Assembly: GCA_002394465.1 (NCBI GenBank)
Contig: DGTU01000029.1
Location: forward strand, 1 to 11,180
Length of the DNA: 11,180 bases
Direction of reading: 5' to 3'
From: Treponema sp. UBA4328
GTDB lineage: Bacteria; Spirochaetota; Spirochaetia; Treponematales; Treponemataceae
The position numbers and the translations under genes are program-made. The notes beneath the pieces were generated by a model. The model was given only the letters and a program-made list of their open reading frames with translations, had not been told where the DNA came from and made no database searches. How positions within the stretch are numbered: position 1 is the first letter of the stretch; every line of letters begins with the position of its first letter. Below, piece after piece: positions 1-6,113 of this stretch.

Positions 1-73
1 TAGGGGCAATAGGACTTGAACCTATGACATACGGAATATGAGTCCGGTGTTCTACCAGCTGGACTATGCCCCC
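1..73 (-). tRNA. tRNA with CAU anticodon (probably elongator tRNA-Met)
   Basis: Read on the minus strand this folds as a 73-nt cloverleaf. It has a 7-bp acceptor stem (G1.U72 wobble), an AGCTGGTA D-loop, a 5-bp T-stem closing the loop TTCAAGT, and A73 as discriminator base. The anticodon loop is CTCATAT, with CAT at 38-40. The CCA end, if encoded, lies beyond the window. There are two non-canonical pairs: C12-A23 in the D-stem and C27-U43 at the top of the anticodon stem. A fully paired position 1 argues against initiator tRNA-fMet. Elongator Met is the likeliest identity, but a lysidine-modified Ile2 tRNA also carries CAU and cannot be excluded by eye. Confidence 0.9.
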
Positions 74-81
74 AAGTGACT

Positions 82-116
82 TTTTGATTTTATAGGAAAA
101 GCGGGGATGAAGTCAA
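82..116 (-). promoter_or_regulatory. Promoter of the tRNA gene
   Basis: On the minus strand, TTGACT (116-111) is followed after 16 nt by TATAAA (94-89). Each hexamer matches the sigma-70 consensus at five of six positions. A start near position 82 would leave about nine nucleotides before the tRNA 5' end at 73. It lies in the only gap between nrdG and the tRNA. Confidence 0.55.
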
Positions 117-143
117 TACTATAAACGTTAAAAATTAAAAAAA

Positions 144-890
144 TTATCTTAAAGATGCGCCGGGGATGAGTTTTTTTGCTGAAGACACAAGCTGTTCTGT
201 CTGGTCATCGGTATACGGGGGAAGGGAATTGTACAGCGGTTCGAGGCAGTTTTTGTTGAGGAACCGGGCAAAGAACCAGGAAGCATCTTCGGGAAGAAGG
301 GCTGCTATGGATTTTATGTCATCTTCCTTGATTAAGGTCGGGACGAGTACCGTGCGGAATTCACGTTTTTCGGGTGGCAGTTCAGAGAGCATTCTGATCG
401 ACCTTATTATATATTCCGGTGAAAAGTCCTTTGATACGGGATTTAAAAGGGATTTATATTTTTCAGGTGTGGTTTTTATGTCCATCGCAATATAATCCGG
501 ACAAAGCTGTTCATCTGCCAGAAGTTCTGAAAGTTTATCGGGGAGGGTTCCGTTGGTATCGAGTTTTATGCTGTAGCCGTTCCGTCGTGCGAAAAGTATG
601 AGTTCCTTAAGGTGCGGGGAGAGAAGTGCTTCACCGCCGCTTATGACTAAACCTTTAATGACATTCTTTCGTTTGAGAAGATGTGCCTTTATTTCATCAG
701 TCGTAACGAAATCCTGGTCTGAACCGCCTTTTACGAGCGGTATGTTATAGCAGTAAGGACACCGGAGGTTGCAGCCCCGGAGAAAAACGGTGCATGCAAC
801 CATTGACGGATAGTCTACCAGTGAGGTTTTGACCAGGACTCCGGCTTTTTGTGAATCAGGCAGGGATTGCTTCGTTTTTGAGGATGGCAT
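144..890 (-). CDS. nrdG: Anaerobic ribonucleoside-triphosphate reductase activating protein (radical SAM)
   Basis: This is a radical-SAM activase of 248 residues. It should reductively cleave S-adenosylmethionine and place the stable glycyl radical on the class III RNR. The cluster-binding CX3CX2C motif (CNLRCPYC) is at residues 40-47, preceded by a VDYPS/FLRGC segment typical of the longer NrdG-type activases (the TIGR02495-like group). The SAM-contacting SGGE is at about 84-87. The chosen start is ATG 890-888, because GAGG at 900-897 lies six bases upstream; a TTG one codon earlier is the alternative. The gene starts inside the preceding gene (35-nt overlap), which suggests translational coupling. 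It is the last gene of the nrdR-nrdD operon, and its substrate is presumably the glycine carried by the protein encoded just upstream. No convincing terminator follows its TAA. Confidence 0.92.
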   Translation of the reverse strand: MPSSKTKQSLPDSQKAGVLVKTSLVDYPSMVACTVFLRGCNLRCPYCYNIPLVKGGSDQDFVTTDEIKAHLLKRKNVIKGLVISGGEALLSPHLKELILFARRNGYSIKLDTNGTLPDKLSELLADEQLCPDYIAMDIKTTPEKYKSLLNPVSKDFSPEYIIRSIRMLSELPPEKREFRTVLVPTLIKEDDIKSIAALLPEDASWFFARFLNKNCLEPLYNSLPPYTDDQTEQLVSSAKKLIPGASLR

Positions 891-1395
891 CAAGTTCCTC
901 TACGTTGTGGGCTCTTCCTGTTTCGTTTCCGTTTGCGTCATAGAAAATAACTGTCGGTGCTGAGAATACGCCTTTTTCTGCAGCCTGTTTCAGTCCTTCT
1001 TCCGTATCAACGTCAATTGAAAATCCTTCCATTGAAACTGATTCAATGTAATTCTTTACAGGAGGACAGTTCGGGCATGTCTTGCGCATGAAGAATTCGA
1101 AATGATCTGCGTTAAGATGACCTGCATTTTCCTGCTGTACTGCACTGATTTTTTCTTTTGAAGAAAGTTCGGTTTCGTTTGTATTTTCTTTTTCTGAATA
1201 TTCAGTTCCTGTGTAGACGAACATTTTTCTGAGGTTGTATTCGTCACGTTTGCCGTTATTCCAGTTTCTTACAGCTCTGTAGTATCCTACGATGCGTGCA
1301 TAAACTTCTGTTTCTGTTCCGTGTACATCGGCAAGGGCCTTTTTTGTTTCGGCAATCTCCCTGTCAATCTCTTCAACTGTTCTTGTAACGGCCAT
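856..1395 (-). CDS. Detached glycyl-radical domain of class III RNR fused to a thioredoxin/glutaredoxin-like domain
   Basis: This is a 179-residue protein with two parts. Residues about 5-58 hold a helical segment and then the C-terminal signature of NrdD (TEVYARIVGYYRAVRNWN, followed by GKRDEY). By homology Gly37 in VGYYR is the radical site. After a polar linker (about 62-92) comes a thioredoxin-fold region, about 98-175. It contains CPNC (Cys107, Cys110), the cis-proline motif SAPT (Pro147) and a FYDANG strand. The neighbouring nrdD lacks this glycine segment, so this gene probably supplies the radical loop and, through CPNC, the electrons for reduction. Known thioredoxin-dependent class III enzymes carry the loop on the main chain. 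The gene has its own ATG and a strong GGGAGGAG ribosome site, and it lies 105 bp after nrdD, so a sequencing frameshift does not explain the split. The product assignment is firm for both domains; their joint role is inferred. Confidence 0.87.
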   Translation of the reverse strand: MAVTRTVEEIDREIAETKKALADVHGTETEVYARIVGYYRAVRNWNNGKRDEYNLRKMFVYTGTEYSEKENTNETELSSKEKISAVQQENAGHLNADHFEFFMRKTCPNCPPVKNYIESVSMEGFSIDVDTEEGLKQAAEKGVFSAPTVIFYDANGNETGRAHNVEELDAILKNEAIPA

Positions 1396-1413
1396 ATTTC
1401 TCCTCCCGTTTTT

Positions 1414-1444
1414 GTAATGACTATTACGAAGGTTCTGGACCTTC
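1414..1444 (-). other. Two adjacent hairpins in the leader of the glycyl-radical/redoxin gene
   Basis: Two inverted repeats sit back to back. In minus-strand order the first is GAAGGT-CCAGA-ACCTTC (1444-1428, 6-bp stem, 5-nt loop). The second is GTAAT-AGTC-ATTAC (1427-1414, 5-bp stem, 4-nt loop). They could stack on each other just upstream of the GGGAGGAG ribosome site at about 1407-1400. They may set translation or mRNA stability of the downstream pair. The role is inferred; only the pairing is seen. Confidence 0.45.
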
Positions 1445-1473
1445 AGTTTTTGTTTTTAATTAAACGTTTTTGA

Positions 1474-1507
1474 CAAATAAAACCCGCGGGCTGCGGAATT
1501 TTATTTG
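1474..1507 (-). terminator. Hairpin across the nrdD stop codon (partial terminator or mRNA-stability element)
   Basis: CAAATAAAA (minus strand, from 1507) is exactly complementary to TTTTATTTG (ending at 1474). Inside them CCGC pairs with GCGG around a 5-nt loop, with a small TT/G internal loop between the two stems. The nrdD TAA lies within the outer stem. The U-rich 3' arm resembles a rho-independent terminator, yet two genes of the same pathway follow with no clear new promoter. Attenuation, or an RNA 3'-end/processing element that sets the ratio of the two RNR parts, is therefore more likely than full termination. Confidence 0.5.
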
Positions 1508-3606
1508 TTCAACGCTCCCTCCCGTTCGGATTCAAGGGCCTTGAGTTTTTCCCTCAGCTCTTTCTCCTTTTCTGCCTTACATTTCGGGCATTCAAAGTGT
1601 TCACCCACGAGATAGCCGTGGATCGGACAGATTGAATATATCGGACTGATTGTAAGATACGGTATGCGATAGTTGTTCATGATTGAACGTACTAAATCGC
1701 GGCACGCACGCCAGTCTGATATTTTTTCGCCCATAAAGGTGTGGAAGACAGTTCCTCCCGTATATTTAGTTTGAAGCTCTTCCTGATGGTCAAGAGCTTC
1801 GAAAACATCTGAAGTATAATCAACCGGCAGCTGGGTCGAGTTCGTGTAGAACGGATCCTTGATTCCGCTGGTGATTATGTCCGGATAGTTTGCCTTGTCG
1901 TGGCGTGCCAGGCGGTAAGACGTGCTTTCTGCCGGTGTTGCCTCAAGGTTAAACAGTTCTCCGGTTTTTTCCTGGTAATCGGCCATTCTTTCCCGCATGT
2001 GGTCAAGGACATCGCAGGCAAATTTCTTTCCTTTGCTTGTGGTTATGTCTTCGCCGAGGAAGTTCATGCAGCATTCGTTCATACCGCACAGTCCGATCGT
2101 ATTAAAATGGTTGTCGAGTGTCTTTAAATATCGCCTTGTGTACGGGAAAAGTCCGCCGTCCAGCAGCCTCTGGATTACCTTGCGCTTGATTGAAAGGCTT
2201 TCTTTTGCGAGATCCATGAGATAGTCGAGCCTTGCATAGAACTGTTCTTCTGACTTGGCAAGATATCCTATCTGCGGAAGGTTAATTGTTACTACACCGA
2301 GTGAGCCTGTAAATTCATCCGAACCGAAAAGTCCGCCGCCACGTTTGCGCAGTTCACGTTTATCAAGCCTGAGGCGGCAGCACATTGAACGTACGTCGCT
2401 CGGATTGAGGTCTGAGTTTACGAAGTTCTGGAAATAAGGTGTTCCGTATGCTGATGTCATTTCGAACAGCAGTTTGGAGTTTTCTGAATCCCAGTCAAAG
2501 TTTTTCGTAATATTGTATGTAGGGATAGGGTAGGCAAATCCGCGGCCTTCTGCATCACCTTCAAGCATGAGTTCAATAAAGGCCTTGTTGATCATGTTCA
2601 TTTCTTTCTGGCAGTCACCATACTTGAAATCCTGTTCCTTTCCGCCTACGATTGCCTTTTTATTCTTAAGGTCTTCAGGGCAAACCCAGTCAAGGGTAAT
2701 GTTTGTAAACGGAGCCTGGCTTCCCCAGCGGCTCGGAGTGTTTACGCCGTATATGTAGCTCTGGATGCACTGCCGTACCTGCTTGTAGTCAAGATTATCA
2801 GCCTTGACGAAAGGTGCGAGGTATGTGTCAAAAGAACTGAAAGCCTGTGCTCCTGCCCATTCATTCTGGAGAATACCGAGGAAGTTAACGATCTGGTTTA
2901 CCAGGGTTGAAAGGTGTGAAGCCGGCTTTGAAGTAATCTTGTCCTTTACGCCGCCGAGGCCTTCTGCAATGAGCTGTCTTAAAGACCAGCCTGCACAGTA
3001 TCCTGAGAACATTGAAAGGTCATGAATGTGGAAAGCAGCTGTTTTGTGTGCATTCGCAATTTCTTCCGGGTAAATGTTTTTGAGCCAGTAATTAGCCGTT
3101 ACGGTTCCGGAATTGTGGAGGATAAGGCCTCCGAGCGAGAAGTTTACGTTTGCATTTTCGTGAACGCGCCAGTCTGACTGAGCAAGGTATCCGTCCATCG
3201 TTTCATTGATGTCCAGCATGAGTTTTTTTGTATTGCGCAGTGCATTATGCCTTTCGCGGTAAATGATGTATGCTTTTGCGATTTCGACTTCTTTTGCTTC
3301 AATGAGGACAGTTTCTACGATGTCCTGAATTTCTTCGATAGCCGGAATTGAGTGCGCACGGCGTCCGTCAAGAAGAACCTTGAGTTTTTCCTCGACCATA
3401 TCAGTGAGCTTTACGGCCTTGTCTTCGTCAGTGTGCTTTTCGACGGCTTCAATTGCTTTTTCGATTGCGTTTTCAATCTTTTTTCTGTCGTAGTTTTCGA
3501 TCGTACCGTTTCGCTTTACGACCTGCCTTACAAATTCCTGTGTCCTGGAATCACTGTTGAGGAATGATTTCCATTCAGGGAAAACTGCCTGCTGATTATC
3601 GCTCAC
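1501..3606 (-). CDS. nrdD: Anaerobic ribonucleoside-triphosphate reductase, catalytic polypeptide lacking the glycyl-radical loop
   Basis: This is the large chain (701 aa) of class III RNR, which reduces ribonucleotides to deoxyribonucleotides without oxygen. An ATP-cone allosteric domain spans about 24-118, starting VVKRNGTIENYD. The barrel follows, with conserved segments HIHDLSMFSGYC (Cys204), PSRWGSQAPFTN, DVRSMCCRLR (vicinal Cys409-Cys410), INLPQIGYL and GMNECCMNFLGE. A zinc site, CPIH plus CPKC (Cys660, His663, Cys673, Cys676), ends near 676 and is followed only by a charged tail. The usual VYSRVVGYxR radical segment is absent and lies in the next gene. The vicinal-cysteine active site and the companion redoxin suggest the thioredoxin-dependent subtype rather than the formate-dependent one. 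The start is GTG at 3606-3604, overlapping nrdR by 11 nt just after a run of seven A; its ribosome site is a weak purine-rich stretch, which fits coupling to nrdR translation. Confidence 0.95.
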   Translation of the reverse strand: MSDNQQAVFPEWKSFLNSDSRTQEFVRQVVKRNGTIENYDRKKIENAIEKAIEAVEKHTDEDKAVKLTDMVEEKLKVLLDGRRAHSIPAIEEIQDIVETVLIEAKEVEIAKAYIIYRERHNALRNTKKLMLDINETMDGYLAQSDWRVHENANVNFSLGGLILHNSGTVTANYWLKNIYPEEIANAHKTAAFHIHDLSMFSGYCAGWSLRQLIAEGLGGVKDKITSKPASHLSTLVNQIVNFLGILQNEWAGAQAFSSFDTYLAPFVKADNLDYKQVRQCIQSYIYGVNTPSRWGSQAPFTNITLDWVCPEDLKNKKAIVGGKEQDFKYGDCQKEMNMINKAFIELMLEGDAEGRGFAYPIPTYNITKNFDWDSENSKLLFEMTSAYGTPYFQNFVNSDLNPSDVRSMCCRLRLDKRELRKRGGGLFGSDEFTGSLGVVTINLPQIGYLAKSEEQFYARLDYLMDLAKESLSIKRKVIQRLLDGGLFPYTRRYLKTLDNHFNTIGLCGMNECCMNFLGEDITTSKGKKFACDVLDHMRERMADYQEKTGELFNLEATPAESTSYRLARHDKANYPDIITSGIKDPFYTNSTQLPVDYTSDVFEALDHQEELQTKYTGGTVFHTFMGEKISDWRACRDLVRSIMNNYRIPYLTISPIYSICPIHGYLVGEHFECPKCKAEKEKELREKLKALESEREGALNK

Positions 3607-4069
3607 TTTTTTTCTCTTCTCCCAACTTATTTACTTCATCTATAAATTCATCAAGGTTTTCAAAATGCCTGTATACGGATGCAAAGCGTATGTAGGCAAC
3701 TTTGTCGACCGAGTATAAACGTTCAAGAACGAATTCGCCGAGTTCCTGTGTGGAAATTTCACGGCTTACCTTTCCCTTCATGAAAGCCTTGTCTTCAATG
3801 TCGTTGACAATGTTTTCAAGCGTATTTGTTGAAACCGGACGTTTTTCAAGTGCGCGTTCAATTCCTTTTTCGAGCTTTGCACGCTCAAACGGCTGGCGCC
3901 TTCCGTCCTGTTTTACAACCATGAAAGGTTTTTCTTCTATACGTTCGTAACTTGTAAAACGAAAACCACATGAGATGCATTCCCTGCGCCTGCGGATTGA
4001 TTCACCGTTTGCCATGGTGCGTGATTCAATAACTTTGTCATCTAGACTGCCGCAGTAAGGACAACGCAT
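3596..4069 (-). CDS. nrdR: Transcriptional repressor NrdR
   Basis: This is a 157-residue NrdR, the nucleotide-sensing repressor of ribonucleotide reductase genes, of usual length. The zinc ribbon is Cys3, Cys6, Cys31 and Cys34 (MRCPYCGS ... CISCGFRFTSYER). The ATP-cone follows from about 46 to 137, starting PFMVVKQDGRRQPFER and including AYIRFASVYRHF. It should bind ATP/dATP and occupy NrdR boxes when dATP is high. ATG 4069-4067 has AAGGA about eight bases upstream. The gene opens the nrd operon, overlaps nrdD by 11 nt, and has NrdR boxes in its own promoter, so autoregulation of the whole operon is likely. Confidence 0.97.
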   Translation of the reverse strand: MRCPYCGSLDDKVIESRTMANGESIRRRRECISCGFRFTSYERIEEKPFMVVKQDGRRQPFERAKLEKGIERALEKRPVSTNTLENIVNDIEDKAFMKGKVSREISTQELGEFVLERLYSVDKVAYIRFASVYRHFENLDEFIDEVNKLGEEKKSER

Positions 4070-4124
4070 TCTTTTTCCTTGTCATCTTCACAAAATACCG
4101 TCATTTACTATGATTCTGACAGGG

Positions 4125-4140
4125 AATTTGTGTATAGTGT
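4125..4140 (-). promoter_or_regulatory. Second, half-degenerate NrdR box in the nrdR leader
   Basis: On the minus strand this 16-mer begins ACACTATA, a perfect left half of the NrdR consensus (ACACWATATATWGTGT). The right half, CACAAATT, does not match. It lies 43 bp centre-to-centre from the perfect box, about four helical turns, so both sites would face the same side of the DNA. Known NrdR box pairs are usually about three turns apart, so this is tentative. Confidence 0.4.
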
Positions 4141-4159
4141 CGTTTTTGTTTATATAACT

Positions 4160-4188
4160 ATCATATAACACTAAATATAGTGTGACAA
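4160..4188 (-). promoter_or_regulatory. Promoter of the nrdR-nrdD-nrdG operon
   Basis: TTGTCA (4188-4183) and TATGAT (4165-4160) are separated by exactly 17 nt, and each differs from the sigma-70 consensus at one position. The start would fall near 4153, giving an nrdR leader of about 85 nt. The spacer is almost entirely filled by a NrdR box, so a bound NrdR would block polymerase. Confidence 0.75.
4168..4183 (-). promoter_or_regulatory. NrdR box (operator)
   Basis: The 16-mer reads ACACTATATTTAGTGT on the minus strand. It fits the NrdR-box consensus ACACWATATATWGTGT except for the loosely conserved centre, and its outer ACAC/GTGT arms are perfect inverted repeats. It lies between the -35 and -10 of the operon promoter and touches the last base of the -35. 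Together with the nrdR gene just downstream this is strong evidence for NrdR autoregulation. Confidence 0.85.
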
Positions 4189-4230
4189 GATAAAAAATAA
4201 AAAAATATTAGGAATTTTCCGAACAAAAAT

Positions 4231-6027
4231 TTACCAGTTCCATTCGCTCCAGTCGAGTGGCCAGAGTTCAAGGAATTCCACTTGCTCAAACGTATAGTAG
4301 ATACAGTTAATTGAGATTCCGCGCTTTTCTTCTTCCATTTCGCGGCGTCTGAAAAGGAATATCAGGAGGGCAGCAGCGAAGATTATGCATGACGGAAGCC
4401 AGTTTCCGAAGCGCACGTATGTTGTCATTTCACGTTTGTATACAGGAATTCCTGCTGACATTGCTGCTTCTTCAAAAAGCGGCAGTGACTTGAGGACTTT
4501 TCCTGCCGGATCGATTATGCAGGTAACGCCGCCGTTCGTTGAGCGTACGAGGGTTGTCCTGTATTCAATTGCACGGTAGTGGGCTACAACAAAGTGCTGG
4601 TATTCTGCAGATTTTGTGAGGGACCAGGAATCATTCGTTATATTGACGAAAACTTCGCTTCCGGCAAGAAAGAGTCCCCGGCAGACTTCACCGAATGCAT
4701 CGTCAAAACATATGGGGACTGAAACAAGTACGGAAGGTTCCTTTGTGAAAGCTATGTTGTCACAGAGGGAATAAATCTTTCTGTCGGATTTTGTATAAAC
4801 CTGTTCCGGACTTATCGGAATTTCAAAAAGAGTGTATTTGTCACCTGGAGTCCATCCGCGTGAAAAACCGGCGATTTTTTTTATCGTGCGGCGTACCCAT
4901 TCGTATTCAACTCCGGGTACAAGTTCTGCAAATGGAACAAGATGCATTTTTGCATAATAGCCGCGGAAATCTCCGTTTTTGTCAAAGAGGACGGCACAGT
5001 TGCTGCTTTTTTCGCCTTTAGTGTCTACCGTAACAGGAGCTCCGATTATAAACGGAACATTCATTCTGTTTATAAAGTCGGTAAGCGGTTCATCATACGG
5101 AATGGTCCTGTAGCGCATCATGCTTCTCGGGAATTTCTTTGTAAGTACGCCTTCGCTCCATACAACAAGATCAGGATGTGCATTCATTTCCCTTATGGCG
5201 TCTATTTCCCGCTCAGAAAGCCTCTGGGAGATTTCTATTGCTTCATAGTCTCCGCCGTCCCAGGGATCAAGGTTCTGCTGTACGAGAACTGCGTTTAATT
5301 TTTTCTGAACCGGGCGCGCAAGGGTGTATTCGCATGCACCGTAAATTACTGCGAGTGAAAAAAGTGCACAGGTAAATTTAAAGGTTACAAGCCACGAATG
5401 AAAAACAGGTTCTGCGTATTTTATGTGACGCGCTTTTTTGAGCGTAAGGATACCTTCGCCTGTCAGCGATGAAAAAAGGGCAATCATAAAACTGACGGCG
5501 TATGGACCTGCAATTGCGGCTGACTGTGTTAAAAGCGGCCATGTATATGCAGTCATTGAAAGCGTACCCCACGGATATGCGAGGAAGCCGGTTGACTTGA
5601 AATATTCCCAGAGCGTATAGAGGGCGGCAAACCAGATTATCCTCAGCGGGAGAAAGAATGGAAGGCGTCCTGAAAATTCCTGAAGATGAGAGCTTTTGTC
5701 AGAATGGCGGAAGGGAAAGTAAATTAAAAGTCCGCAAAGTCCTTCATATACGCCTGAACCGATGTCTGAAGCGCCGAGGGTGAAGATTGCAAAATCCTTG
5801 AAATACCCGAGCCAGAAGCTTGAAAGAAGATGAATCGTTACTCCGTGTATAAAAAAAAGCAGGAAAGCCTTCCGGTAGGTTTTAGTCTGTGAAACGGCGA
5901 TATAAAGCGGAACTAGTGAAAAAAGCGCAATTACAGGTGAGCCCAGCAGGTATAATTCGTTAGGAATTGCCAGAGCAACAAGCAGCCCGGAAAAAAGGGA
6001 ATAAAAAACTTGTAAATTGCGAAACAT
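4231..6027 (-). CDS. lnt: Apolipoprotein N-acyltransferase
   Basis: This is an inner-membrane enzyme (598 aa) that adds the third acyl chain to the N-terminal cysteine of lipoproteins. Hydrophobic segments fill residues 1-235. The nitrilase-type domain spans about 244-530, and a last membrane helix lies at about 545-559. The family's catalytic triad is visible: Glu292 (VVWSEG), Lys360 (YAKMHLVPFAE) and Cys440 (VPICFDD). The usual ICYE after the cysteine is ICFD here, so an acidic residue is retained but shortened. FVNITNDSW and RSTNGG are typical Lnt blocks. An unusual cytoplasmic tail of about 35 residues ends in four tryptophans (WPLDWSEWNW). No Shine-Dalgarno precedes the ATG, and a stop codon lies in frame five codons upstream. 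It is transcribed away from the galK-like operon and probably stands alone. Confidence 0.95.
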   Translation of the reverse strand: MFRNLQVFYSLFSGLLVALAIPNELYLLGSPVIALFSLVPLYIAVSQTKTYRKAFLLFFIHGVTIHLLSSFWLGYFKDFAIFTLGASDIGSGVYEGLCGLLIYFPFRHSDKSSHLQEFSGRLPFFLPLRIIWFAALYTLWEYFKSTGFLAYPWGTLSMTAYTWPLLTQSAAIAGPYAVSFMIALFSSLTGEGILTLKKARHIKYAEPVFHSWLVTFKFTCALFSLAVIYGACEYTLARPVQKKLNAVLVQQNLDPWDGGDYEAIEISQRLSEREIDAIREMNAHPDLVVWSEGVLTKKFPRSMMRYRTIPYDEPLTDFINRMNVPFIIGAPVTVDTKGEKSSNCAVLFDKNGDFRGYYAKMHLVPFAELVPGVEYEWVRRTIKKIAGFSRGWTPGDKYTLFEIPISPEQVYTKSDRKIYSLCDNIAFTKEPSVLVSVPICFDDAFGEVCRGLFLAGSEVFVNITNDSWSLTKSAEYQHFVVAHYRAIEYRTTLVRSTNGGVTCIIDPAGKVLKSLPLFEEAAMSAGIPVYKREMTTYVRFGNWLPSCIIFAAALLIFLFRRREMEEEKRGISINCIYYTFEQVEFLELWPLDWSEWNW

Positions 6028-6036
6028 TATATTAAG

Positions 6037-6042
6037 ATTTTA
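6037..6042 (-). promoter_or_regulatory. Possible -10 element for lnt, very close to its start codon
   Basis: TAAAAT on the minus strand (five of six to TATAAT) ends nine bases before the lnt ATG. A TTGCTT 16 nt upstream is only a poor -35. If this is the -10, transcription would start two or three bases before the ATG, making a nearly leaderless mRNA; this fits the lack of a ribosome site. The region is very AT-rich, so chance matches are easy. Confidence 0.25.
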
Positions 6043-6063
6043 TTAATTAATAGATAAAAAAGC

Positions 6064-6083
6064 AACAGAATCTGAATTCTGTT
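6064..6083. repeat. Inverted repeat in the lnt / galK-like divergent spacer
   Basis: AACAGAAT-CTGA-ATTCTGTT is a perfect 8-bp inverted repeat with a 4-nt centre, in the 86-bp spacer between two divergent genes. It could be an operator controlling either side, or an RNA hairpin in the plus-strand leader about 30 nt before the start at 6114. No known regulator motif was recognised. Confidence 0.4.
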
Positions 6084-6113
6084 CATGTTAAAAAAAAGTT
6101 GGATGTCAGAGAA

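Noticed and set aside
126..156. Possible terminator after nrdG: ATCTT-A-AAGAT followed by a T-run
   Set aside because: Only about four A-U-rich pairs can form around a usable loop; this is too weak to call.
1056..1247. A 63-codon minus-strand frame inside the glycyl-radical/redoxin gene, considered as a sign of a frameshift
   Set aside because: The main frame runs unbroken through both domains with conserved residues, so no frameshift is needed.
3604..3614. Run of seven A at the nrdR/nrdD junction as a programmed frameshift site
   Set aside because: A -1 slip meets a stop at once, a +1 slip would be needed to enter nrdD, and nrdD has its own GTG start. Ordinary translational coupling explains the overlap.
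4190..4231. Possible terminator after lnt: AATTTT/AAAATT or GGAA/TTCC pairing before a long T-run
   Set aside because: The two pairings compete, have little or no GC, and one has a two-base loop; the T-rich tract alone is not enough.
4942..5298. A 118-codon plus-strand frame inside lnt
   Set aside because: It lies fully antisense to the Lnt nitrilase domain and shows no motif of its own; it is a shadow frame.
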